From: an uncultured Flavobacteriaceae bacterium
Lineage (GTDB): Bacteria > Bacteroidota > Bacteroidia > Flavobacteriales > Flavobacteriaceae
Direction of reading: 5' to 3'
DNA: 49,112 nucleotides
Assembly: GCA_937959395.1 (NCBI GenBank)
Contig: CALGLR010000018.1
Span: 1 to 49,112 of the forward strand
Position 1 is the stretch's first letter; each line of letters starts with the position of its first letter. A program made the position numbers and the translations under genes. The notes below the pieces were generated by a model. It saw nothing but the letters and a program-made list of their open reading frames with translations. It was not told where the DNA came from and ran no database searches. This document shows positions 34,685 to 45,000 of the stretch, in pieces.

Positions 34685-36985
34685 ATGTTTAAAAAAAGTA
34701 TCGCCTTATTAATTATAGTAATTGCTATTTACTTAAGCTTTCGTGCACTACTTCCAAATAGCATTTCTACTATAGACGCACCGGATAATAAATTTTCTAC
34801 AGCTCGAGCTTTAACCCATTTAAAAGAAATATCTAAAAAACCACATTTTGTTGGAAATAATGAACATACAAAAGTAAGAGAGTATATTATCAAAGAACTA
34901 AATACTTTAGGTCTAGCAACTCAAACACAAGAAGGATTTACTATTAGTAAATGGGGCAATTTAGCTAATCCAAAAAATATTATAGCAAAAATAAAAGGTA
35001 GAAATAATGGCAAAGCTTTAATGTTGCTTACACACTACGATAGCAACCCACATTCATCTTTGGGTGCTAGTGATGCAGGTTCTGGAGTGGTTACAATTTT
35101 AGAAGCTGTTAGAGCATTTCTAAGCGAGAAAAAACAACCAAAAAATGATATTATTATTCTTTTTTCTGATGCTGAAGAATTGGGTTTAAATGGTGCCGAC
35201 TTATTTGTAAATAATAGTGACTTAGCAAAAGACATTGGACTTGTTTTAAATTTTGAAGCACGAGGTAGCGGAGGCCCTAGTTATATGCTTATCGAAACCA
35301 ACGGCGGAAATGCAACACTTATGCATGAATTTGTAAAAGCGAATCCTAAATTCCCAGTAACTAATTCTCTGGCTTATAGTATTTACAAAAAACTCCCCAA
35401 TGACACAGATTTAACTGTCTTTAGACGTGATGGCGATATTGATGGTTTTAATTTTGCTTTTATTGACGATCATTTCGATTATCACACGCAAATGGACACC
35501 TATGAACGTTTAAATAGAAACACTCTCGAACATCAAGGAAGTTATATTATGCCATTGCTTCACCATTTTAGTGAAACCAATTTAAGTAGCTTAAAGAGTG
35601 ATCGCGATTATATATATTTTAATGCTCCATTTTTTAAGGTTATTATGTATCCTTTTTCATGGGTTCTCCCTATGCTAATAATCGCAATTATAATATTTAT
35701 TGCATTATTAATTTATGGTTTTAAAAACAGGAAGCTTAATATTGGAGACGTTTCAAAAGGGTTTTTGGCTTTTTTATCTTCATTATTCATTGGTACTTTA
35801 ATAACTTATTTTGGTTGGAAATTAATCTTAATTCTTTACCCAGAATATAAAGATATTCTTCAAGGGTTTACATATAATGGTCATACCTATATTTGGTTAT
35901 TTGTTGTACTTACAATAGGCATATGTTTTTATTGTTATCATAAAGTATATTCTAAAAACAATGTTCCCAGTTTATTAGTAGCCCCTCTCACTTTTTGGGT
36001 TATTATTTGCTTCGTTATTACTTTACAATTAAAAGGCGCTAGCTTTTTTATTATTCCAGTATTTTTTGCATTACTAGCCTTCTTTATCTTATTAAGACAA
36101 GAACAACCCAGCTTAATTACCATGGGCCTAATAAGTATCCCTTTACTATTTATTATGCCTCCTTTAGTAAAAATGTTTCCTGTGGGCTTAGGTTTAAAAA
36201 TTTTATTTGTTTCGGCTATTTTTGTGGTACTTATCTTTGGATTGCTTTTGCCTGTATTTGGTTATTTTAAACATAAAAAAAGATGGGCTTACCTCTTTTT
36301 TATCTTAGGGTTTATTGCTTTTTTTAAAGCCCATTTTAACTCTAGTTTTACTGCAGAAACGCCTAAACCAAATAGCTTAGTCTATACTTTAAATACAGAC
36401 ACTAACGAATCACTTTGGGCTACTTATGACAACGTTTTAGATAAATGGACCAAAAATTATCTAGGTGAGAACCCTCCAAAAGCTAATGCTTTAAATAATA
36501 ACACCTTTGGAAGCAAATATGGGTCTGGTTTCTCATACACTCAAAAAGCTGAAATAAAAGCGATACCTCAACCAAAAATTGAAATTGCCTTTGACACAAT
36601 AGTTGGAGAAACTAGACATTTTAGTATTTGTATTTCACCTCAACGAAATATACAGCGTATGGAAATATTTTCAGACTCAACAAATGTTTTCAATGATTTC
36701 AAGATAAATGGTGTTGCTGCTTTTAAAGAAAAAGACAATGAATATGTTTTTACTAAACGATGGAAAAACAGACTATTTAGTTACTTTGTCTCTAACAATG
36801 AGCCTTTAGATTTATTTATTAGCGTTCCTAAATCTCAAAAAACCACATTAGAACTCTACGAAGCTTCTTTTGATTTATTAAAAAACAAAAACTTTAGTGT
36901 CCCAAAAAGAGATGAAAATATGATACCAAAACCCTTTATACTTAATGATGCAATTGTATTAAAAAAGACAATTGTTTTAGAATAA
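34685..36985 (+). CDS. M28 family zinc aminopeptidase with membrane domain
   Basis: The 766-residue protein starts with a membrane helix (about 5-20), followed by the M28 catalytic domain (about 30-300). Zinc-site residues are His117 in LLTHYDS, Asp130 in ASDAGSG, Glu164/Glu165 in SDAEELG, the Glu of NFEARG, and the His of DYHTQMD. About eight further membrane helices (320-570) and a C-terminal beta-rich domain follow. This layout resembles ERMP1/Fxna-type M28 peptidases. The active site should face the periplasm. Its stop is 5 bp from the convergent PL6 gene stop. Confidence 0.9.
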   Translation: MFKKSIALLIIVIAIYLSFRALLPNSISTIDAPDNKFSTARALTHLKEISKKPHFVGNNEHTKVREYIIKELNTLGLATQTQEGFTISKWGNLANPKNIIAKIKGRNNGKALMLLTHYDSNPHSSLGASDAGSGVVTILEAVRAFLSEKKQPKNDIIILFSDAEELGLNGADLFVNNSDLAKDIGLVLNFEARGSGGPSYMLIETNGGNATLMHEFVKANPKFPVTNSLAYSIYKKLPNDTDLTVFRRDGDIDGFNFAFIDDHFDYHTQMDTYERLNRNTLEHQGSYIMPLLHHFSETNLSSLKSDRDYIYFNAPFFKVIMYPFSWVLPMLIIAIIIFIALLIYGFKNRKLNIGDVSKGFLAFLSSLFIGTLITYFGWKLILILYPEYKDILQGFTYNGHTYIWLFVVLTIGICFYCYHKVYSKNNVPSLLVAPLTFWVIICFVITLQLKGASFFIIPVFFALLAFFILLRQEQPSLITMGLISIPLLFIMPPLVKMFPVGLGLKILFVSAIFVVLIFGLLLPVFGYFKHKKRWAYLFFILGFIAFFKAHFNSSFTAETPKPNSLVYTLNTDTNESLWATYDNVLDKWTKNYLGENPPKANALNNNTFGSKYGSGFSYTQKAEIKAIPQPKIEIAFDTIVGETRHFSICISPQRNIQRMEIFSDSTNVFNDFKINGVAAFKEKDNEYVFTKRWKNRLFSYFVSNNEPLDLFISVPKSQKTTLELYEASFDLLKNKNFSVPKRDENMIPKPFILNDAIVLKKTIVLE

Positions 36986-36990
36986 AGTAC

Positions 36991-39462
36991 TTAGTCTATT
37001 ATAATTTTTTGCGTTATTGTATCATTTATTTTTAAAAAATACATTCCAGTGTTTAAATTGTTTACATCCAATTCTAAACTATTATCACTCATTTTATAAT
37101 TATATTTATTTAATAATTTTCCTGTTATTGAATAGATATCGATGGTATTAATAAACACTTTAGAAGATTTTATAATTAATTTACCTTTAGAAACAGGAAT
37201 TGGATAAACAGAGATAAAGTCTATTTCCTTGTTGTTATCTTCAACACTTAACACATCGCAATCAATAGGGTTTCCAATAATTTCAACCTCTAAATAACTA
37301 TTAAATACATTATTAGGAGCAGAACCAGAATTTCCTAAGCCTTGAATTCTAAAATATTGCGCCTCTAAAAACGGCGAAGAAAAATCAAATTGTTCATAAT
37401 TAGTAGTTGTACCTGAACTGGTTAAAATACCAGTTGCATCATTAAAAGAGATATTATCAATCGACGTTAATATTTTGAAACTGCTGGTACGTTCATCTCC
37501 TTTAAAAAATTTAATCCTCACTCCAGTAGCTAATTGTTCACAACCTAAATCAAAAGTTAAATTGGCTTCACTAGAACCTGAATCTCCAGACCAACGTGTT
37601 GTATCATTATCATCAAGAACATTTTCTGGAGTATTTGGATCTTGAGTACCTTCTCCAACAACACTAACTGGAATTATTTCTGTGGCATTATTTGGATCAA
37701 AATCTATTGCCGATTGAGTTATAGAAACGATTTTCGTTAGTGTGCCTCCAACTTGAGATATTGTTATCTCAGCCATTCTATCTACTCCCGTTGTATTTTC
37801 TAATGCAGATACTGAAATACTAGTATTTCCCGTTCCTGAAACTGGATTTGTACTTACCCATGAACCTCCACTTATTGCTATATTCCAATTTACATTAGCA
37901 CTTATATTAAATACATTGGTACTTGAGTTTTTAGAAAATGATAATGTATTAACTGATGTTGATAGTATTTCTACTGAGTCACCGTAAGGCTGAGCTCCAA
38001 ACCCAATAGTTAAACCTACATCATTTGCTTGAAATGGTGATCGTGTCCCGTTAGCACCAAATTCTTCTGCTCCTGCATCAAAATTAGATCTTGAACCTCC
38101 TAAAATATCATTAGTTAGAAAAGGAAAGCTACCCATTCCATAATTTATAGCGACACTACCTGATGGTATTGTGTAAAAATTACTTCCCGAAACTAATAAA
38201 CCTGAATTTACTGTACTATTTTGATTACTACCGTTATTAAGATCCCAACTTCCATTTTGAGTGATATTGGCTTGAGCTATTGAACCATTAATTGGAGTTG
38301 TTACTTCTTGATATGCATTATCACTAGTGTTTAAAAAAATGTTATTCGAAATCTGTACATTACTAGGAGCTAATGACAAATCAGATTTTACTTTGGTCCC
38401 TACTCTCATAGTATAATCGCAATTTACAAATGTATTATTTGTTATGATAGCATCTTTTACTTGATAATAACCATTAATCTCTGTATTCTCTCGGCCATTA
38501 GTAATATTAATACCTCCTGTTGCATTAGATACAGATCCATCTTCTTTTAGAGAATTTACGGCCTCTATATAATTGTTATATATTTTATGCCCCTCTCCAA
38601 TAACTCGTATTCCTGCTGAAAAAGTATTATTTTCTGCAAAGAAAAAATTACCATAAACCTCGCAATTATTTCCATGTCTTAAAGTTAAAGATCCGGCATA
38701 GTTTCTAAAAGTGTTATTATAATATTTGTTGCTCCCACTTTTGTTAGAAATGATTTCTACTTCTCCAAAAAAGTTATGAAAGTAATTTTCATAAACCTCG
38801 GTAAAGGAATCTGATAAGGAAGTCGCACTATTACCAATTCTGATAGCATCTTGATCATTAAAATCATTTACCGTTCCTCCAACTGGAACTCTATTTGCAA
38901 AGTAGTTATGATGAATTTTAGTATAATCTTCTCCTACTGAATTTCTATTATCATTAATAATACTACCTACTCCATTTTTTCCAAGAAATGAATTGTAACT
39001 TATTTCATTACGTTTTCCATCTATTAGAATCCATTTAAATGTATTTTCAGATTGCAAATTAGTTCCATTAAATGCATCAATTTTATTATTGGTAACGATA
39101 CAATCATCGCAAGCATTTAACCTTATAACTGGGGGAATAGTACTACTGTTTGGTAACCCTGAAGCATTTTGAAAGACTAAACCTGTTAGCACGATATGAT
39201 TTCCTCTTAATTCTATATGCGAATTCCCTTCTATAAAAACACTACCTGGTGTTTGAGCGGTAATAACAATTGGATTTGTAGCTGTTCCATTTTTATTAAT
39301 ATTGACCTCTACATCATTCCAAATTTGGTTAACCAAAGTTATAACGCTGCCGGCTTGGGCATTATTAATTGCTATTTGTAATTCTGAATTTGTAGATACT
39401 ACCTGTGAGAAGATTGTTCCTGTAAAACCAAGGAACAACATTAGAAATACACTCTTTTTCAT
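36991..39462 (-). CDS. PL6 family polysaccharide lyase (alginate lyase-like), T9SS-exported
   Basis: The 823-residue protein has a signal peptide (ending TIFSQ) and a right-handed beta-helix of polysaccharide lyase family 6 (about 25-470). Lys241 (IISNKSGSNKYYNN) and Arg262 (LTLRHGNN) match the catalytic Lys/Arg pair with the same 21-residue spacing I recall for the alginate lyase AlyGC. A BACON-like Ig domain (about 500-590), a discoidin/F5_8-C-like domain (about 600-735, EANLTFDLGCEQLATGVRIK) and a T9SS type A sorting domain (about 750-823) follow. PL6 enzymes cut alginate or, less often, dermatan sulphate, so it is probably surface-attached or secreted for algal polysaccharide. It stands alone, without a SusCD pair. 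Confidence 0.88.
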   Translation of the reverse strand: MKKSVFLMLFLGFTGTIFSQVVSTNSELQIAINNAQAGSVITLVNQIWNDVEVNINKNGTATNPIVITAQTPGSVFIEGNSHIELRGNHIVLTGLVFQNASGLPNSSTIPPVIRLNACDDCIVTNNKIDAFNGTNLQSENTFKWILIDGKRNEISYNSFLGKNGVGSIINDNRNSVGEDYTKIHHNYFANRVPVGGTVNDFNDQDAIRIGNSATSLSDSFTEVYENYFHNFFGEVEIISNKSGSNKYYNNTFRNYAGSLTLRHGNNCEVYGNFFFAENNTFSAGIRVIGEGHKIYNNYIEAVNSLKEDGSVSNATGGINITNGRENTEINGYYQVKDAIITNNTFVNCDYTMRVGTKVKSDLSLAPSNVQISNNIFLNTSDNAYQEVTTPINGSIAQANITQNGSWDLNNGSNQNSTVNSGLLVSGSNFYTIPSGSVAINYGMGSFPFLTNDILGGSRSNFDAGAEEFGANGTRSPFQANDVGLTIGFGAQPYGDSVEILSTSVNTLSFSKNSSTNVFNISANVNWNIAISGGSWVSTNPVSGTGNTSISVSALENTTGVDRMAEITISQVGGTLTKIVSITQSAIDFDPNNATEIIPVSVVGEGTQDPNTPENVLDDNDTTRWSGDSGSSEANLTFDLGCEQLATGVRIKFFKGDERTSSFKILTSIDNISFNDATGILTSSGTTTNYEQFDFSSPFLEAQYFRIQGLGNSGSAPNNVFNSYLEVEIIGNPIDCDVLSVEDNNKEIDFISVYPIPVSKGKLIIKSSKVFINTIDIYSITGKLLNKYNYKMSDNSLELDVNNLNTGMYFLKINDTITQKIIID
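39324..39337. promoter_or_regulatory. Palindrome TTTGGTTAACCAAA inside the PL6 gene
   Basis: This perfect 14-bp palindrome is about 125-138 bp downstream of the PL6 start codon. It shares the 12-mer TTGGTTAACCAA with the upstream copy. Its position in a coding region is unusual for chance and suits repression by looping or roadblock. Confidence 0.5.
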
Positions 39463-39497
39463 TTTCTTAAATCAATTAATTTTTAAACACTTACATA

Positions 39498-39511
39498 ATT
39501 GGTTAACCAAT
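39498..39511. promoter_or_regulatory. Palindrome ATTGGTTAACCAAT upstream of the PL6 gene
   Basis: This perfect 14-bp palindrome is 36-49 bp before the PL6 start codon, where an operator is expected. TGGT-N2-ACCA agrees with sites of FadR-type GntR regulators, a group used in alginate utilisation in flavobacteria. The regulator gene itself is not near. Confidence 0.6.
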
Positions 39512-39570
39512 ATGGTGATTAATTATATTTAATAAAAACATAAACATATAAAAATGTTCTTGTTATACAA

Positions 39571-39604
39571 AAAAAGAGGCTATTCTATCAAATAGCCTCT
39601 TTTT
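39571..39604. terminator. Strong bidirectional terminator
   Basis: AAAAAGAGGCTATT (39571-39584) pairs perfectly with AATAGCCTCTTTTT (39591-39604), with a 6-base loop and T-runs on both strands. It lies between the PL6 start side and the M13 peptidase stop, so it mainly ends M13 transcription (minus strand). Confidence 0.85.
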
Positions 39605-39611
39605 TAATATA

Positions 39612-39771
39612 GAACTCATTTAAACTTTTTAGATTTAAGCGAAAATTAGTCATTTTGGTTTTAATTGACGACTTTTTTGAGTTGCATAGCATAGCTACGG
39701 AATGAAAAAAAGTATAAAATTAGAGACAAAAGGGCAATTTTTTAGCAAATTGAAAAAGTTTAAACGAGTTC
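39612..39771. repeat. MITE-like long imperfect palindrome, about 160 bp
   Basis: GAACTCATTTAAACTTTTT (39612-39630) and its complement at 39753-39771 (one mismatch) are the ends of an element that is an imperfect palindrome throughout. Its centre includes TTGCATAGCATAGCTACGG. I recognise it as a repeated intergenic element type of Flavobacteriaceae; only one copy is visible here. It carries no gene and could be transcribed into a long hairpin after the M13 peptidase. Confidence 0.65.
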
Positions 39772-39792
39772 ATAATTTAAATGAAAAATCTC

Positions 39793-41886
39793 TTACCAGA
39801 TTCTAACACGATCTTCTGGTTTTATGTACATTTTATCACCTTCTTTAATATTAAATGCTTTATAAAATGCATCGACATTTAAAAGTGGCTGTACTGCTCT
39901 ATTCATTCCTGGAGAATGTGGATCTGTTTTAATCTGCGTTTTTAAAGCATCATCACGTGTTTTTGTTCTCCAAACAGTTGCCCAACTCATGAAGAAACGC
40001 TGCTCTGCAGTAAGACCATCAACATCTTCTGGTCTACTACCTTCAAAACTCATTTGTAATGCATCATACGCTGCTAAAACGCCTCCTAAATCACCAATGT
40101 TTTCTCCTAAAGTAAATTTTCCATTAATAAAGGTTTCTGGTAATACTTCTATAGCACTGTATTGTGATGCTAAATCTGCACCTAAGCCTTCAAATTGTTT
40201 TAAATCTTCATCTGTCCACCAATTATTAAGATTACCATCTTTATCATATCGCGATCCAGAATCATCAAAACTATGAGATATTTCATGACCAATTACTGCA
40301 CCTATCCCACCATAATTAACGGCATCGTCTGCTGTGTAATTATAAAAAGGAGGTTGTAATATTGCTGCAGGAAATACAATTTCATTATATGATGGATTAA
40401 AATAAGCATTCACCACTTGAGGCGCCATATACCATTCGCTCTTATCTACAGGCTTTCCAAGTTTATCTAAATCTTTTTTGAAATTCCATGCAGAAGCGTT
40501 TAATGTATTTTGTAAATAAGAACCGCCTTCATCTACACCTTTAATTTCTAAAGCGCTATAGTCTTTCCATTTATCGGGGTAAGCAATTTTAACCTTCGTT
40601 GCTTTTAATTTTTCAATGGCTTTCTTTTTAGTGTCTTCACTCATCCAATTCAAATTGTTAATTCGCTTTTCAAAAGCGACAATAACATTTTTAATCATTT
40701 TTTCTGCTTTCACTTTTGCTTCGGGCGGAAATTTTTTATCCACATATAACTTCCCTAAAGCTTCTCCAATAGTTCTATTAAGTCTTCCTAGAGCATTTTC
40801 ATCTCTAGGACGTTGCTTCTTAGACCCTCTTAGTTCTTTACTGTAAAATGTCCAGCTTTCTTTTTCTAAATCGGTACTCAATAAACCAGATGCTTCATTA
40901 AGCGCAGACCATCTTAAGAAGGTTTTCCAGCTTTCTACGTTTCCTTCAGCTAAAACATCCTGAAGCTTATTAAAATACTTAAGTTCTCCTATAATTACAG
41001 TATCTAGTTGCTTTACCCCAATACCTTTAAAGTAAGCATCCCAATTAACAGCTGGCACCATTTTTTGTAATTGACCAATTGATCTTGGGTTGTAACGTTT
41101 ACGAGCATCTCTACGATCTACTTTATCCATTTTAGGTTCTGCTAGACGCGTTTCAAAAGCTAAAATTTGTTTTGCTTGTTTATTGGCATCTGCTTCTGTG
41201 TCTCCTAAATACTGCAACATTTTAGTAATATATGTTACATATTTAGCTCTTTTTTCTTTTGAATCTGCATCGTCTTTTACATAATAATCTCTGTCTGGTA
41301 ACCCAAGACCTCCTGCTCCCAGGTAAGCGACATTACGATTACTATCTTTAGGATCGGATCCAACTCCAAAACCAAAAAAACCAGCGCCTCCTTTTGGCTC
41401 CATTTCAATTAAATAAGCCTGTAAATCATTTACATTTTTTATATTACTAATCTTTGCTAAATACGGTTGTACAGGTTTTAAACCTAGCTTGTCCCTTCCT
41501 ACTGTATCCATTATTGTTTGAAATAACTTCACAGCTTTTTCTTGGTCTGACCCTGGTAAGACTTGTATTTTTTCTAAGTCTTTATTATCAGACATGGCAG
41601 CTTTTAAAATTGATAAAGCATCTGCATCTGTTTTCTTTCTTAATTCAGAAAACCCTCCCCAAGAAGATCTATCGTCTGGAATTTTTGTAGTTTCTAACCA
41701 TTTTCCATTAACGTGTTTAAAGAAATCTTCATTAGGAGCCACAGATTTATCCATGTAATCCAAATTAATTCCTGGTATTTTTTCAACGATTTGGGCCGTT
41801 TCTTTTTTAACATCTTCTTTACATGCTATTAAGCTTACTATAGCAAAAGCCCCTATAAAAAAAGAAGGTTTTAAGTCAATTTTCAT
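39793..41886 (-). CDS. M13 family metallopeptidase (neprilysin/PepO-like) lipoprotein
   Basis: The 697-residue zinc endopeptidase has a lipoprotein-type signal (AIVSLIACKED). The N-terminal M13 domain begins PNEDFFKHVNGKW. The catalytic domain has HEISHSFDD (His534, Glu535, His538), the third ligand Glu595 in GENIGDLGG, and the upstream NAYFNPSYNEIVFPAAIL substrate strand. The C-terminus is the usual W-containing end (RVRIW). It probably degrades peptides in the periplasm or at the cell surface. It is monocistronic, with its own terminator at 39571-39604. Confidence 0.95.
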   Translation of the reverse strand: MKIDLKPSFFIGAFAIVSLIACKEDVKKETAQIVEKIPGINLDYMDKSVAPNEDFFKHVNGKWLETTKIPDDRSSWGGFSELRKKTDADALSILKAAMSDNKDLEKIQVLPGSDQEKAVKLFQTIMDTVGRDKLGLKPVQPYLAKISNIKNVNDLQAYLIEMEPKGGAGFFGFGVGSDPKDSNRNVAYLGAGGLGLPDRDYYVKDDADSKEKRAKYVTYITKMLQYLGDTEADANKQAKQILAFETRLAEPKMDKVDRRDARKRYNPRSIGQLQKMVPAVNWDAYFKGIGVKQLDTVIIGELKYFNKLQDVLAEGNVESWKTFLRWSALNEASGLLSTDLEKESWTFYSKELRGSKKQRPRDENALGRLNRTIGEALGKLYVDKKFPPEAKVKAEKMIKNVIVAFEKRINNLNWMSEDTKKKAIEKLKATKVKIAYPDKWKDYSALEIKGVDEGGSYLQNTLNASAWNFKKDLDKLGKPVDKSEWYMAPQVVNAYFNPSYNEIVFPAAILQPPFYNYTADDAVNYGGIGAVIGHEISHSFDDSGSRYDKDGNLNNWWTDEDLKQFEGLGADLASQYSAIEVLPETFINGKFTLGENIGDLGGVLAAYDALQMSFEGSRPEDVDGLTAEQRFFMSWATVWRTKTRDDALKTQIKTDPHSPGMNRAVQPLLNVDAFYKAFNIKEGDKMYIKPEDRVRIW

Positions 41887-42025
41887 TTATAATTAGTTTT
41901 ATTAGTCTTCTAATTTAGTTAATGTTTTGTACTTAAAAACTTAAATTAAGAATTCTTTATGTTCCCTTTAACATAAAACACTCATTATAAAATGTATATG
42001 AATAAATTTACAGCTAAAAGAGTAT

Positions 42026-42057
42026 AAAAAACGCCCATTTAAAAATGAGCGTTTTTT
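42026..42057 (-). terminator. Terminator after the Asp-box protein gene
   Basis: AAAAAACGCCCATTT (42026-42040) pairs with AAATGAGCGTTTTTT (42043-42057) with one mismatch of the A-C/G-T type and a very short loop. It lies 27 bp past the stop of the minus-strand gene and ends in T on that strand. Confidence 0.8.
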
Positions 42058-42083
42058 CCTTTAAATTAAAAAAAATAAAGTTA

Positions 42084-45000
42084 TTATTTTAAAATAAGCT
42101 TTTTGGTCACTTTAGAATTAGATGTTGTAATATTCAAGAAATAAATCCCTGAAGCATAATTACTAATATCTAATTTATAAATACCACTATTTAAGTTTAC
42201 TTGTTTTTTACTTACAATTTGTTTCCCTGTAACGTCATTAACAGAATAATCAAAAGTATTTGATGATGATTTGATATTAAACAATCCTTTTGATGGATTA
42301 GGATATACTGCAAAACTATTAGTTTTAAATTCATCTACACTTAACGTTCTTGAAACAATTATTGGATTGTCTACAATTGCACCTTCTTCAACAACTCCTC
42401 CGTCTGAATGAAATACAAATCGATATTGAAATTTAGTTTCAGAATTTAAAGCTGATAAATCATAACTATACTCTTCTAGAGTCGCTTCAACACCTGTCCA
42501 TTGAGCTCCTGGGCAGTTTTGGCAGTCTGCTCCTCCAGATGCTTTACTACTATTGTACCATTTAGGATCGCTTGCTGCGCCTAAAACGCTCCAAGACACA
42601 CCTTCATTTAAAGAATATTCTACATAAACAATATCAAAATCTTGTTCCAGTTCAAAAGCCAAATTAAATTTTAAAATAGGTTCAGAAACTGTAGTTAAAT
42701 CATAACATTGAGATACTAAATAACTTTTAATATTATCTCCATGATCTCCTGAAAGATTTGTTCCATAAACATTATTAGAAGGATTAGAAGAATCATTAAG
42801 TAAAGTTCCAGTTGGTATTCCTCTAGTCCAATATTGAGTAGGAGCTCCTTCATCGTAAACTAACAATTCATCGTTACTAGATTCGAATGTATTTACAGTG
42901 TTTACAGCACCAACATCATTCGCTAATATTATTTGTTCTTGAGAACTATTGTTAGTAGCATCAGTATCGTTTGTGATATTTGCTACTACACTAAATGTAT
43001 GTAATCCTCTACCTAAACTAATTTGAGGTAAATTAATGGTTTGATTAGCTTCTGATGCAATTGTTCCTGTCCAGTTAAATACTGTATCTGTTCCATCTAC
43101 AGTGTAAGTAAGTTCTACCTCGTTAATAGTGTTTAATCCATTATTTCTTACTACTATTTCAGGGGTAATTTCAGTATCACAAGAAATTGTATTACCAAAG
43201 CTCCCTACAGAAACAAGTTTCACATCGTTTGGCGCTAAACCGTCTACAAGTTCAGATTGCCAGATACCACGACCATATGTAGCAGCAGTAATTTTTTGAT
43301 CACTAATATTTATATCTAAATCTCTTACAGGAGAATTTGGTAAGCCATTGCTAAATAGACTCCATGTTTGTGTATCATCATCATATCTATAAACACCAAT
43401 GCTTGCTCCTAAAAAAATAGCATTTTTAGCATTTCCTTTTTGATGCTTGATAATATTTCTTCCAATACCAGATGGAAGCCCGTTATTTATACTTGTAAAA
43501 CTATTTCCTCCATTTGTTGATTTGTAAACATTATTACTGGTCGTAACATATATAATATTACTATTATCATTATTTACCTCAATTGAAGTTATATTTCTCG
43601 AGAAGCTTTCGACCTCTGTAAAAGAACTCCCTCTATTTGTACTTTTTTGAAGCGATCCATTAATAGCAACGTAAATATTATCTGGTTCTAAATCGTCGAT
43701 CTCTAAAACATCAATTTTAGAACTAAAAGCAGGAGATACCGCTGTAAATGAGTTTCCATTTAATCGATATAATCTTGAATATCCAGCATATAATTCTCTG
43801 TCACTATTCATGGCTAAAGGTGTAATCCAGTTTCCAGATTCTGGACCGTTAACATTAGTACTCAAACCTGCACCTGAATTATTAGATATGTATAAGCCTC
43901 CTCCAGACTGAATAAAACCATAATATATATTTGAGTTTTGAGGATCTACAGCTGTATCCATTCCATCTGCTCCATAATAGTTTTGCCAGCGATCATTGTT
44001 TAAAGCATAGCCTCCATTATCTTGCAATCCGCCAACCATTTTATCAGAAGTTTGCTTAGAAACAGCAATTCTATAAAACTGACTTATTTGCATCCCTTCA
44101 GTTAAATCTGTAAATGCATTTCCATTGTTTGTTGATTTATAAAAACCACCATCAGAACCCACTAATAATTCACCATCAAAATATCTCATATAATGAATAT
44201 CTGCATGAGTATACGAAGCTTGATTTGGTGAACTCCAATTGTTTATTCTCGTAAAAGAACTACTATTTCCGCTTACAGTACCTCTCCACACATTAAGCAC
44301 TCCAACAAACAGAAGGTTTTCATTAGTATCTGATACTGCAAAAGCTAAATCGTACCATGATTGAGTAGAACCAAAAATGTCACCTGTTGCAGCAAGTGAA
44401 GCCACTTGAGTGAATGAATTTCCTGAGTTTGTAGATTTATAAATACCTTTAAAAGCATTATTATTATCTGCAGCTAAAACATAAACAACATTAGGATTAG
44501 CCGGTGTAATATCTATAACCAATCTAGAGATTCCAGAAGTTGGTAAACCACTTGTTACTTGAGAAAAAGAATTTCCGCCATCTGTAGATTTATAAAAACG
44601 ACTAGCAGAAACAGAATAAGCAACTGAAGACGTATTAGGTTTTATTTTTAAATCTCTCATATTTCTACCTGAAGTCCCACTTGCAACACTCCAATTTGTT
44701 CCGCCATTTGTTGACTTATAAACACCTTCATTAGTTGCAACCGTAATAATTTGACTATTATCTTCATCCACATAAATATCATTCATTGATGAAGGCGAAT
44801 TACTTGCATTTAATCCTGTTGTATTCCATGTCATTCCACCATCTGTAGATTTTAAAACACCTACGCTTTCAGAATCTCCAGCATCATCGTCTCCAGTAGC
44901 AATATATACTATATTCGAGTTATCTGGATCTATTGCGATACCAGAAACACCTATTTGAGGTAAGTTATCTGTTGTGGTAATCCAGGTCGATCCACCATTA

